64,000 bases of DNA from Rosellinia necatrix (lineage: Eukaryota > Ascomycota > Sordariomycetes > Xylariales > Xylariaceae), in NCBI GenBank assembly GCA_021209875.1, contig JAGYVD010000002.1, positions 6,076,001 through 6,140,000 on the forward strand, in the 5' to 3' direction. Position 1 is the first letter of the stretch, and each line of letters opens with the position of its first letter. The position numbers and the translations under genes are program-made. Below are positions 10,666-22,681 of this stretch, piece after piece. A model generated the notes under the pieces. That model was not told the DNA's origin, ran no database searches, and was given only the letters and a program-made list of their open reading frames with translations.

Positions 10666-13237
10666 ATCTTGGTTGCAAGTGGCCGGCTTTGCACTACTCG
10701 GCCTTCGTCTAGATGCCCACGCCCCCCCAATACATGCGTTCAACCCAACCGTGCTATGCCGCGTGAAATGTGTAGGTGCGCCGCTTTTCTTGGGTGCATA
10801 GACTTTGCCTGATATCGCTATTACACACATAGCCGAAAACAGTGTCTGGGGAGAATTATCGACAGTAAATACGAGGATGATTCAAGAAGGACGGTGACTG
10901 GCCTTACTCCGTACCCGGCAACCTCAGCTTACCTACTCTGGGCGCGCTAACCTGGCGGCGGTGAGGTAGGAGGTATCCCTACTCGCGGCACTTACACCCA
11001 ATTTCCCTGTCCAAAGCCCTATCGGATCCCTTTACGGTTCTCTTTAATTAACTAGTGTGAGGGCGTTCCAGACAAATTGAGGTGGTACTCGCCAAGAACA
11101 CATGGGTTGGGTTTTAGTCAACCTTTGCTAGACTGATTCTCGAACTATTTGACATTTTTGATTGGCGATATGCACATCACTCTTGCATGATTGTAGAAAC
11201 GAGTCCAGGTTGACCTGTGATGCACTCATTATATTTGTCAAATGGCATATAATTTGATCAACAGCGAATCTAGAATCCCGTAGCATGTCACCTAACATCA
11301 ACATTGTTGCCTCGATTGTGGAAGAGTCGAGGGGTAGTTACCTGCCGGCGGGGCTGTGTATATATTTACACTACATAGATGTCGTTACCCGTTACCTAGT
11401 TACTATAGTCGCTCCCGCGATCCTTGGCTCTCGCCCCACCAATCCCGCCCGAAAACCAGTTACAGAGCTAGATGTCGGTAATTGAAAGTGGACTACACTA
11501 CATAGCCTACGGCATGACGTAGGATGGTATGTTGTTTTTCGGGTATCCTTTAATAAGCAGTCAACCTTAGAAAATAATGAGCAGAATTCCGTTAGTTCAC
11601 GCACCAGTGGATATGAAACAGGGTCTTTACAGGGCTGCTGCATATGTAAGATGTTGCGAGGGGAGATCGCTAACATGTGCCCATAAAATGATGTTCTACA
11701 CTAAATGGGATATGATTCTATTGTTCCCATAGCACGTATCGCTTTACTAGTTTTGCCAAGGCCGCCTGCTAATCCTCACGTCGACGAAAGCTGCCTAATG
11801 ACTAGCGTCTACCACGTTGAGCTCGGCCGTCGGCTTGTCTTATTTCGTCCTGCTGAATCGTCCGTAGTTGGGATCTCGGTCGGAGCACCTAGTTTCGTTC
11901 GGCTTTTCTAAATTATCTATATCATCGCGTGACCGCTCTTGGCTGGGCATACCTTATTCCCTACCTTTATGCACGCCCATCCGCCACCGTCTATCTATGC
12001 CGCTTTCCCACTTCGTTCCTGTTCGCTTGACGGGTCTCTACACTAGATACCTAAGGACTGTGCATCCAACAAAAGCACTGACCTCAAAAGTATTTGATAT
12101 CAGGCGGCAAAATGCTGATAAGAAAGTAGCTCACTATCATTTTGCTGCCATATCCACACTGCTTATATTCTGCGAGTGGGGGCTGCGGCTTAGGTTGGAA
12201 GAAACATATCGGCGATCTGACACCTAAAGGGACACCTCAAATATTCCGGCTGCCGGAATCCGTCAACTCAATTATACACATTTCTTTACATTTTTGACGG
12301 ACCTCTATAATTGTCACGGCGGCGGTCTTGTCAACCGCTATGCCAATAGACCAGAAGATCTAGCAATTATCCCAAACGTCGGAGCATCTAGAACTTCCGC
12401 ATGCATACCGGAGAAGATGGCCGTATACTAACACAATAATTTTGTTATCAACACTCTTCAAAGTAGACTCCCGGCGGAGATCGCAATCCCCCCTACAGTC
12501 GCACATTCAATGCATATATAAACGCGTGTATTGAATGTGAATCCTCTTCTATCGTGCACGTGCCATCCACAGCGCAGTCGCCGTTCTAGAATGGCAGTAG
12601 TGTTGATTTGTCAGTAGGTAGTTATAGCGGGCGGAGCTGCAATCTCCCTCAGTCACAGCGGCCGAACTGAGAATTCTCGGGGTGTGTCTGGCGTACCTGG
12701 TAGCGGCTGGATTCCTGCCGCCACTGCAGAACAAGGGGCAGATGAGCTATCATAGGATCAAGTGCTTTAGGAGGCAGATCTGCAGAACCATAGCTAGACA
12801 CCGAGGTAAGACGTTTTTAATAAATCAGTACGATGGTTTCATTGGCAGATAGTTTGCCATTTAAATATAAGCCGGTTGAGTTAACTGTTGATCCAAAGTC
12901 TTTCGAATGATGGGCTTGGCTCTATTTTGTATTTTGTTGTCGTACGACACACGGCCACGGCACCGTTTAGTTAGTGCATGTCGGCGCAATGGGCAGAATC
13001 ATAGTATTTCGACTTTGGGTACCCCGTACAGCAAACCTCCACACTACAGCGATCGTCTGGGTATCTTGCTTAGCGCACATACTTGGCTAGTTTGCTTTTG
13101 CTATGGTATACAGGTAATAGGCTTGGCAATGTTGATAGTATTTCCTATTTCCACAAACGTGCTGTCTCGTTACCATACGTTTGGGCATCAACGTGAGACA
13201 GACTTCCTTTTCAGAGTCCTTTGGGCCTAAAAGATAT

Positions 13238-15629
13238 TTAGAGGTCTTCGTGACCATTCCCTTCCCCGAGATCCGCCGGGGGCTGCGGGAATTCGATGAG
13301 AACTTTGGGTTCGCCCGTCAGCGCGAACGTGATCTGATCCTGCGTCGGGACGTCCAGGAGGACTCGGTACTCTCCGGGGTGCAGGATCGTGTTCCCATTG
13401 CTATCGACCCGGGCCAACTCTCCCAACTTCATTGTCAAATTGGCCTCGCTCGTTTCCCCGGCGCCGATGCCCCTGAGTCGGGTGTACGCGGCCAGCTCCT
13501 TGATCGGATGCGGCGCTGGCCCGTATTCCCCGGAGAGGAATGCCAATGCCACGAAGTCCGACGTCACATTACCCGTGTTTTTCACCGAGATCGCGATAGG
13601 ATCGAAGGTGCACAAGTCCAAATATTTCAGCTCGCAATCATTCACAATATCGTCGATGGCGTATTGCTTGTTCGCCACCCCTCCCTCTTGGAATGTTGCG
13701 TTGAACGTGGTGTAGTGGAGGCCAAATCCGAAGGGCAATACGGACTCGTTGTACCACTTATACGTCCTCCCAGGATTGGAATCGCCTGGCCTTAGGTTCA
13801 TGTCCGTCAGGGGCACCTGGTTGACGTAGTCCGCCGGATATACGGTGGTCGGGAGCCTCCCGGCAGGGGCGGATGCCCCGGTCAGGATATCAAACACGGC
13901 GGTGCCGCCGTCTTGCCCAGGGAAGCCGGCCCAGAGGATGGCCGAGACGTTGGCGTTCACGAGGAGCGGCTTGTCGTCGTTCTGATCCCCCAGCCCGACA
14001 ACGACGCACGGCTTCCCGAGTGCGCATAGCTTCCCGATGAGAGACAGCTGGGCGCCCGGCCAGGAAATCGCGTCGCGGTCGAGGTCCTCCGACTCGATGC
14101 TCAGGTCATTCCCGCCGAAATAGACGACGATGTCCGATTTCCCGGCGGCCTCCAGCGCCGCGGCGGTCCACGTGTCGTTCGCGGACGCCGACTCGTTGCG
14201 CGGCCCGGTCGCCGTGGCGACCTCGAACCCCAGCTTCCGGGCGGCGTCGGTCGGCGTGTGGTAGTAGGAGGGGATCCCGGCGTACCCCCCGAGCATCGCG
14301 CGGTTCCCCGCCGCGGCGGGCCCGGCCCAGAAGCCGATCAGCGCCAGCGACGGCGCGCCCGCGTCCCGGAGCGGGAGCAGGCCGTCGTTCTTCTTCAGCA
14401 CGATCCCGTCGACGGCCGAGCGGAGCGCCAATTCCTGGGCCGCCGTGGTGTTGACGTCCTTCCACGCGAGCGAGCGGTACGGCGTCGCCTCGGGACCGTC
14501 GAAGTACCCGGCTCGTACCAGCCCCTCGTACAGCCGCCGGAGCGCCCTGTCGACGACGGGCTCTTCCAGTAGGCTCTGATCCCAGGCCCCCGGGACGTCG
14601 GTATTCGGCCAGACCTCGCAGATCGTGTCGGTCCCGGCGTTCAGCGCGATGGCCGCCGACTGGGCCGCCGTCTTGGTGTAGTTGTGGTCCTCGTGGAAGT
14701 TGAGGATAGCGTTACAGTCGCTGGTGACGTATTGATTCTCGTCGTTCCACTCCCAAAAGTCTCGTAGGACGGTCTCCATCAGGTACGTCGAGCCACACGC
14801 CGGGGTGCCGTTGACGGAATTGTAGGAGCACATGATGGACTTCACCTTGGAGTCGCGAGCACACTGCTGGAAGGGCGGCAGGTAATACTCGACAAGGTCC
14901 TGCATCGTGACGATCGCATCGAATTCATAGCGAGTGAGACCATGCCAGCGCTCTAGGTCGTATGCCGCATAATGTTTACAGGTCGCAATTACCTTAGTAG
15001 TATTTTCTACTCCTTGGAGTCCGTCGATCAAAGCCTTCACATACTCTTTGATGCGAAACGGGTCTTCCCCGGGCGTTTCCGAACCTCTTCCCCATCGCGG
15101 GTCCTTGTAGGGATTGATATTTGGGGTCCAGTAGTCGAGGCCAGCTCTGCCGGCATTGCTAAACGCTCGAGCTTCCGTGCTAACAATATCTGCAACGGCA
15201 TGAATGAGCTCATCGTCAAACGCCGCCGACATCAGAATCGGACTAGCGAAGGACGTGGCGCCGGAATATTCTCCCGCAGCGCTGAACGTCACCCCGGGGG
15301 ATCCCGCCACCCCGTGAAGGGCCTCGCTCCACCATTCGTACGGAGCCAGGCCTAGCCGTGCGGTGCCGGGACTGTTGCTATTTCACTGTCAGCTCTGAAA
15401 TGAATAGTCGAGCTAGTTTCCCTTACTTTACCATATTTGCGAGCTTCTCGGTGATATTCCAGGCTCCGATGAGTGCTGCCGCCCTCTCGGCGGGGGCAGC
15501 CGTAGTGTCACAGACCAGATTCGAAGTCAAGAGCTTGGGGCCATTCACGCAGTCAGGGAACACCAGCGTCGCCTCCACCATGGCTTCCAAGAGCGCCGGG
15601 AACGCAACTAAATAGTTCAGATGCTTCAT
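13238..15629 (-). CDS. GH3 exo-1,4-beta-xylosidase
   Basis: A glycoside hydrolase family 3 enzyme of the fungal xylosidase type, expected to be secreted and to release xylose from xylo-oligosaccharides. Exons are 15629-15427 and 15371-13238; the intron 15372-15426 (GTAAGG, GCTGAC branch, AACAG) joins into NPGTARLGLAPYEWWSEALHG, a family hallmark. The protein is 778 residues, normal for the family. Further motifs are NPYKDPRWGRGSETPGEDPF, CKHYAAYD, and YVTSDCNA with the likely nucleophile at about Asp286, where most relatives read SDCDA. The C-terminal part has the GH3 C domain and a fibronectin-III-like end. The N-terminus is only weakly hydrophobic and runs straight into ATLVFPDC, so the signal peptide is poor and the start could be wrong. 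The middle is much GC-richer than its surroundings. Confidence 0.93.
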
Positions 15630-16246
15630 GGTGGATTTTCTCGTCCTGTATATTCAAGTGCCTGGATTTAGGTGCTAGGGGTGTTCGAGATGTACGAGGT
15701 GAGTATGCTTTTCCCCCGTTGGTATCTTCTTCCGCTTATCATTCGCGAAGGGACAAGAGCTCTCCCGTAACGAGGTGAGGGATAAGAAGCGGAGAAAACT
15801 GCGCGACATTTTGAGAGAGAGAGAGTCTGGGGACTGCTTTACGTCGGTACGTCGAGCACGCATATCACAGTGCTGGATCGTTCCCCAATGGGGTTTCTTG
15901 GGGAATTTGGAGGCAAATCTGGTTTTGCAACGTTCTCCAACTCAGACCGATTGTTGATGACCTATTCTAACCCATCAGCGCGGGGTTCATGATTTATCCG
16001 CTTGAAGTCACCTGGGTCGGCCCAGTCGAAACATGGGGAACCAGTCTGGGCGGTTGCAAGGAAACGTAACGCTCATATATATACTCACAGGTAATTGGCT
16101 GACCCTCTTTCTTAATGCTGGACAGCTAATTTAACGACATCACAAAGTGCTCTGCTAAGGTAGTACTCAAGGAAAAACATATCACGCCACAAACAGCTTG
16201 CTGCTATATTGAACAGTATAATATTACGATCGAGTTTACTAACGAC
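15630..16246. other. intergenic between xylosidase and HET gene
   Basis: Promoter side of the xylosidase and 3' side of the HET gene. A purine-rich stretch (AGAGAGAGAG near 15812) lies within 200 bp of the xylosidase start. No gene seen. Confidence 0.6.
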
Positions 16247-18388
16247 TTACGCTAATATAAACTCTCTGTCACCCTTCTCATCTGCCAAATCCTCCATACT
16301 ACACGCCGCCTTCACGACCGCCGGCGAGCAAAGCCGGTAGCGCCCGTCTACGTCTCCAGAAGCACGAAGCACATGCGACGTTGTCGCTCCTTGGAACTTG
16401 ACGACTAGATCCCCTTGCTGCAGACGCCCATCGGCGTATCCTATCAACCCGCCACTACTTGTGAACATTGTCCTATTGATAGAGAGCCCTTGCACGATGC
16501 GGTAGAATCCCATCGCCGGGGCAACTAGGCGGAACAGGCGCTTTTCCTCCTTGCCAACAGACGACCGCATCACATCGCCCCCCACACCCGGGGACAGGAG
16601 CACATCTAGTGTGGCATCGACGTCGGACTCTACGAGCGCCAGTACGTCAGCATGCCGTTGGTTATGATCACTCGCGTCCTTCAGGCGGCCGACTGCATAT
16701 TTTCTCAGGATGAGACTGAACTCTCCGTTCGGCGGCTCGGTAGCATCGAGTAAAGCACGGAAATCCGCGGATCCCGTCTCGAACGAGCGGAGGTGCTGTG
16801 TTGGGGCATAGGCAAGGAGAAGCCGGCAGAACGTCAGGAATATGGGGTTCTCGGGGGTGTCACGCGCGGCGAGATGGGTGTAGAATCGTCTTAAATACTT
16901 AATCCGTTGGGCACCGTGTCGTCTCGTCGCTAACTCGTACTCAACAGACTGAGGAGCCATAGCCATGAGGTCCCTCTGGATTTCAACCCGTTTCTGGTCG
17001 TCTACTGCAGCGTCTATGGTCCCATATACCCGGCCTTTTACCGTTAATAGAGAGAAATCTTCATCCGCCTTGGTACTGGGCCTGCGTTGGTCGACCGGCC
17101 CATCCCAATGCGCGTCGGCTCCGCGATACGCGTGATCAACAGGTAGACATCCGAGCGTACCAAAGAACTCCTCGGACCACCGGGGGTCAACGCTCCAGTC
17201 CGGGACCCACGATGGGAGATCTGTTCGTCGGGTGTCACTCCACACGTGATCCAGCGGCCATAGGGATGCGTCAAGTTGCATAACCGCCACGGTGGCTCGG
17301 GCGTAGATCACGGGGATGGGATCCGTATAGTCCGGGGTGGGAAAGGGTTTGCCTAGCTTTCGGGATACGCCGTGCAGCGCGAAGACTTTATCCCGCAGGT
17401 CCGAAGCGTATCGGATCCGCGTGTGATGCATCATTGTCGAGAGGCCCTGCTGGCTCATGCTATGGTTCTCTACTTTCTCAGCGGCCAGAGTGCCGGTATC
17501 CTCAGAGATCAGGTCCTTATAGTCGGAGTACGCGTAGTAGCAATTGATGAAATTTCGACTCCCCTTCGACCACGGATCAAACGACGTTTCGGCTAGCTCT
17601 AGCGCCCTGCAGAAGATCTGCCACTCCATGGTCTGATGCCCACAGAGGACCGTCGCGTGGCTGGCAAGAAGGAGCTCCTGTAGAGTCCACATCCTCTCGA
17701 ACCACGGCCGACCTAAGACACTCTCAATGATCTCAGTGACCACGGTGGGTTTCGATGATAAGTATTTGGCATCTAACTTCTCTCAGCGCTTGAGTCCTTA
17801 CGATGCACTTGGCACACGACAAAACAGAGCGACACTAGACGTGCCCGGACCGCACTGACCGCATTCTCTCATGAACTGCGCATTCGCCTCCGCCCTGGCA
17901 TCCTCGTAGGCGTCGTCACGCAACGCATAGATGCGCGCCAGATGGAGAAACAAGGCTTCCGTCTTTTCGTCGCCCTCGCCAAGCCAGGCCAACACGTCGA
18001 CGGCGCCTTCATATATGTCCCCCATCATCGCAACCTGGCTGTTGCGCTCCAGGACACCCTCCGGCGTCTGGTCGATGCAGATGCTGTCGACCCAGAGCAC
18101 ACGGCTTTTCGAGGTGCATCTCAGCTGCCTCAGCGCGGCGTCGCAGTTGGCGGTGATAGGCAGGGCGGATGAATCGATGTCGATGCTGTGAGCCTGGCTC
18201 GGCAGTCCCCATACGTACGACAGGGCTTCATATCTGGTTGCAGCCTGGGCGTCGCCGCCATTCCGGGGCTCTTCAATGTGGCACTCGACGAGAGAGCCAC
18301 AAAGGGGTGAGGCCGCTGACTCGGCGGGATGCAGAATCAATAATCTAATCTCCCTAGGGCCGCTCAACGCGCGGTGTCGATATGCCAT
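16247..18388 (-). CDS. HET-domain protein
   Basis: A second HET protein on the opposite strand. The N-terminal exon (18388 down to about 17800) carries YEALSYVWG, RVLWVDSICIDQ, and RNSQVAMMGDIYEGAVDVLAWLG. The second frame (17743-16247) carries GRPWFERMWTLQELLLA, LRDKVFALHG and LPSWVPDWSV, the usual HET order. I chose ATG 18388 (MAYRHRALSG) because the frame upstream lacks an ATG. The join at about 17744-17830 is not solved: the good GTAAGG donor at 17809 and the TTAG acceptor near 17770 leave the frame off by one. A different donor, or a one-base error, must be involved. The stop at 16247 overlaps a GTAAGT string, so a further 3' exon is possible. Confidence 0.85.
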
Positions 18389-19795
18389 AGGGTGTTTATA
18401 AGGGGGGGTCGAGTTAAAAGTGATGTGCGTGCCTTGCCAAGACCCAAGACCACCACTGTCTGCGGGTTCGCCTACCACCAGGCTAGTAACATCAATGCGA
18501 CTTAGTTTATGAGATGTATGTGGTTGATTCTGCTCCAATTACTAGCTTAGGAAAGAGAGGGAGCGTATCAGAACGTCGATTCGCCAGAATCATCTTGGGT
18601 AATGTAATCCAGGCCCCAATTGTAGGCCGGGAGAAACAAGTTGGTAATTGGTGGGGAAGGGGAGGGGGGGACTGAAGAGGGGCGATGGGGGCGCGAATAA
18701 GACGGAAATAGGGGCGACCTCCTCAACTTGCTTTGAAGGATGCATAACCACTAACTATCCAAACAGATATTCACACACCTGGTTCTATAATCTCACGCTC
18801 TCTTCGGTACCTATTAGTCCGGAAATCACCTATACCGTCTGATTTATTACCTTCTATAAGCATATCGGATGCCTGTTTTTTAGATCGCACAACATCGAAT
18901 TTTAAAAGTTTCTATGCCTACCCTCAGCGCATGGGATATACATAGCCATGTTATTCACGCGGAAATACTCGATACTAAGACGTCCGGTACTGTTCTCGAA
19001 CTGCAGCAATGATTTATCTCATATCCCATGATCCAATCAATGTTGATCGTGAATTTGAGTCTAACAACCCTCGACAGCGTCCCCCCCTGATGATGCGATT
19101 ATAATATCGTCGTAAAACTCACCCATATGTCGTTTACGCCTCGAACTACTAACCATACCTATATGATAGCTTCTGACCTTTTACTAACCAGTTCTAATAT
19201 GTGTCGCCTTATACTCCCTCTAGCCAGTCGAGTGGCGGCCATCTCACCCATTTCACCCCTGGCTCCCATAGACAACCTTCTCCTGGATAAACCGAGTTGA
19301 ACCAGGAAGCATATACTCAATGACCAGTTCAACCCGACCGCAGTTGGAGACCGCAAGCCCCGTCCGCCCGCTTCATTGTCATCGAATTCGGAACCAGCAA
19401 ACAGACCCCTTTATATCCATGTTCAACTCTACGATCGTGTGCACCCCGAGTCGGCAACGAGAGAGACCATGTCAGATCATTTGAGAATGTCATCCGAGTA
19501 ACGAGGTCAACGATCGTGGGGGTCAATGGGACAGGAAGGAACTCCAGCCTATAACCCGCAGGGTCACAGTGGCACCTAATTCATATAGCCAGGGGGGGAT
19601 GTCAACATGGGAGATCTCTACTCCGGTACATCGAGATGCACGACGCATACACGCCTATACTATACTATATACTGGGCCCCCGGCCCTCGCCCTCGCCAAA
19701 CCACGCCACACAGGCCTCTCGCCCGCCCAGTCGTCCCCCCCTCCACAGTCAATACCCGTTACCACCGCCTCGCCAACAGTCCGTCCCCCCCCACG
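18389..19795. other. intergenic, no gene seen
   Basis: Contains the HET promoter side and AT-rich sequence of no clear origin. Short open frames only. Confidence 0.55.
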
Positions 19796-20253
19796 ATGCT
19801 CTCACGGCACGCACTCCGCCTCGCCGCTCTCCTATCCGTGCTCGCGACCCCAGCATCGGCAGACTGCGCGCGCTCCGACCTCCTCGCCGCGGCGCGGCGC
19901 TGCCCCTGTCGGCGACGGGCTTCGGCTACCGGCAGAACAGCCGGCGCGCGTGGACATCGCGAGCGGCGGCAGCAGCATCATCATCCTGACGCGGGCGCTC
20001 CCGATCGACCTCGACCGCACCACGGGCCGACCCGGCCGCCTGCGTGAGCTATGCGCTGCTGATCTCGGCGTCGGGGCCGTCTCCGTACGTGATCTCGACG
20101 CAACTCCGGCACTCCCCCCTCTTCCTCCTCTTCCTCCTCGTCCTTGTCCTCGTCGTCCTCCTCCGCGGAACTACCGATCAGCAGCATCGTCGCGACGACG
20201 CGGACGCTGTCCTACGTCCGGGCCGAGAACTGGGGGTGCCCCCCTAGACCCCC
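19796..20253 (+). pseudogene. broken small secreted protein gene, DUF8021-like
   Basis: ATG 19796 opens a good signal peptide (LRLAALLSVLATPASA) followed by DCARSDLLAAA, then the reading jumps frames. Family-like pieces appear in order: ATGFGYRQN, VDIASGGSSIIILTRALPID, VSYALLISASGPSPYVIST, and SSIVATTRTLSYVRAENWG. At least four frame changes separate them and internal sequence seems to be missing. The order and spacing match fungal secreted proteins that I associate tentatively with DUF8021. It is therefore a relic, or a stretch of very poor base calling. No full-length product can be made as written. Confidence 0.68.
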
Positions 20254-21053
20254 GACGATAACGGCCGAGGGGGTAGGAGAGGGAGTGGAAGGTGTGGTTT
20301 CGGTTGAAAAGGGGGGTTCTGCGGGCCAGAGACAACTCGGTTAAAGCGTTATGAATCACTATCTGCTCGTGTTTACCGCTAGGCTTGGCGCTGTTATATC
20401 ATCACGTTGTCGGGTGCAGTGCCATTTGAAAACGGTCGGGGGTCACTATCTATGGTGAATGTACGGACCGCCGCAATAACCCGATGGGATAATGCTACGC
20501 AGGACATTGAATTAGTAGGTATTCAGTATTGAAACCGGTAGCTTGATTCGCACTATAACGGTAACATTCTGAGGATTAGCGATTTCAGACAGTTACCGCA
20601 CGGTTGATACTCAAGCCACCCCAGGTGCCGTAATTAGAGAACACGGTGGACAAGACTCTCAGTAGCCACATGGCAGACTATGCCCAGAAGTTATATTGAC
20701 GGAAAGCTTCGCTTGGCAAGCTATTGACATAATTGGGTAAAACAAAATGAAACTATTTTCGTAAATCATGAACCACATAAAACCGACCAGCCCGCAATTT
20801 AACACCCCCTTAAAAAAATTAACATACCCAATCCCAGATTCCCATTACCCAGTCGTCCAATAACCATCATTACACACGCTAGAGGTTGTACATGTAAACG
20901 GTAGAGTATTACTTCTTCCTATCACAAACGAGAGTTCGGGGTATTTCATTGAACGAGGCGCTGTAGGTGAAACAGCTGGATCTCCTGGAACTTCTTCGTA
21001 CGTCTGTGCGGCGTAAGCGCAATTAGCGAGAGAAATGTGACCCCAACGTGTAG
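20254..21053. other. intergenic, no gene seen
   Basis: Short, mostly AT-rich spacer between the secreted-protein relic and the 3' end of the coiled-coil gene. Nothing recognisable. Confidence 0.55.
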
Positions 21054-22681
21054 TCAGTCCCCCCGCGACATCATCTTCGGCTTCCTTCCGGTCGAGAGGC
21101 GGTGCGATTGCACCGCCGAGAGGGAGGCCCTCTGCATGGCTCGCTTCTCCCGTTTCAGCGGCCGTGCCTCGTCGTCCGCGTGCTTGACTTGCGAATCGAG
21201 GAGCATGAATCCCTGCTTGAGAACATCGGCGCCGTATGAAAAGCCGGGCCAGATCAGTATGACCTTGTTTGCCGACTTGAGAGAGTGTAATGACGGCTTC
21301 GAGACCAGCCCGTTCGGCTTGCCGTTGACTTGCGGCTTCTTGGGCTGGACACCGCCCTCTAGCTCTGCGGGGAGCCAGTATTTCTCTGTCTCTTCGCTCG
21401 TTTCCGTGAAGGGCTCAACCTTTTCTCTGAGAACCTGGAGGCTGATCCAGCTCTCGACGGCGATCTGGCAAAGTTTCTTGATATCACTCTTAAATTTCGG
21501 TTGTTGGTCAGGGTTAAGTAGAATGCCTAGAAGATTGATAATTTCATCGGCAATGTCGTTAGCTCTGGCGAGGGCCACTTCCTTTTGTTCCTCCGGCGAT
21601 ATCGCTAAGAGTACACTTCGTAAGTGTATTTCCCTCTTCGGGTCGGAGAGCGATAGGTCGGAGAGCATAAAAGCCATACTGTCGGCGCTATCCTGATCCT
21701 CATCGTCGCCATCCAAAGGGTAGAACGGCAGAAAGATCCGATCGGCTAGCCTAGAACCCAAGCGGGCCAATAGAGCCGCCATCCGAGCCTTCTTCGCGGC
21801 GGGAGAGTTCGTCGCAGGGAATGGTATTGGTCGAACCAGCTTGCCAACTTCCTCGATGAGAGCCGTATTCGCAAGGATATCCGCTGGTAGGTCCATGCTG
21901 AAATGCTCTACAGCTATCAACTTGGCACAATTATAGATTTTGTTGATCTCGCTCAAGCTAATGATCACCATGTCAGCGCCTGTTTATTTGATTGGCCATG
22001 TAAAAAGGGGGGGAGGAAGGGGGGGTGAATATGGGGCTTACACATTCTCCCTCGACCCATCAACTACCTCACGGGAAAGGCTTTGCAGATCCTTGAGTTG
22101 GCTTGATCTGGCATTGAGCTCTGCTTTCGTCGTTCCGAGTGACGTTTCGAGCTCCTTAATGCGAGCGCCATCCCTTGCTTGCCGTCCCTCGTGGGCTATA
22201 ATAATGCTGTCGCGGTCTTTTACTCGCTTCTCCAAAGCTTCCACACTCGCTTGGAGCCTGGTGATCTTCGTCGCGCGTTCTCCTAATTGTTGATCCTTGT
22301 AGGCTATCGTTTTTTTTTGGCGCCTTCTATCTCGGTTGTCAATTCCCCGGCTTTCGTTTTGGCTTCCTCGCTCTGGGAAATAGCGCGTAACGAATTCGCA
22401 ACCTCGATATCGAGATTCCCTTGTAGTTTGGTGATAAGTCGCAGCAAGGAGTCGCAGTCGCTTTCCTTTTGTTTCACTGCAGCGTGCATTTCATCGTTGT
22501 CATGAAGGATCTTGTTGATCCAATCCGTCGATGCGTTAATATCCGCAAGCTTCCGTAAGAGCTCAAGGAAGCTTGACACATCCTTATTGCCCACCACTTG
22601 TTTGTGCGCCGTCTGCGCATCCACTTTTGGCGTGCCCACCCCCTCGGCCTTGACCTCTTGGGTGTCTGTCGCGGAGGCCAT
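21054..22681 (-). CDS. coiled-coil protein, frame interrupted at an A9 run
   Basis: An unrecognised fungal protein of about 514 residues if the break is ignored. The first exon (22681-22042) is almost all charged helix with heptad character (ALEKRVKDRD, RIKELETSLG), a likely coiled coil. The second exon (21957-21054) is a helical region without a known motif, ending in a basic tail. Intron 21958-22041 (GTAAGC, GCTGAC branch, TTAG) joins as ENVLSEINKI in frame. At 22310-22318 the sense strand has nine A. The frame stops right after KKKR, while the coiled coil resumes in another frame as IAYKDQQLGE. The coding length is one base short of a multiple of three, so ten A would restore it. A base-calling error, slippage or a mutation are all possible. 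Confidence 0.75.

Larger units (their letters stand above)
6747..13237. other. gene-free tract with decayed repeats
   Basis: About 6.5 kb without a convincing coding region on either strand; open frames are short and lack protein character. It holds a T24 run at 7222-7245, a diverged duplication at 7590-8150 and an 89-bp tandem repeat at 10471-10665. Frequent TATATAAG-like and CAGGAATCAA-like strings suggest eroded LTR elements, but I recognise no transposon protein. Confidence 0.6.

Noticed and set aside
10330..10812. Several open frames with apparent internal repeats
   Set aside because: They are readings of the 89-bp tandem repeat in different frames, with no start context or splice support.
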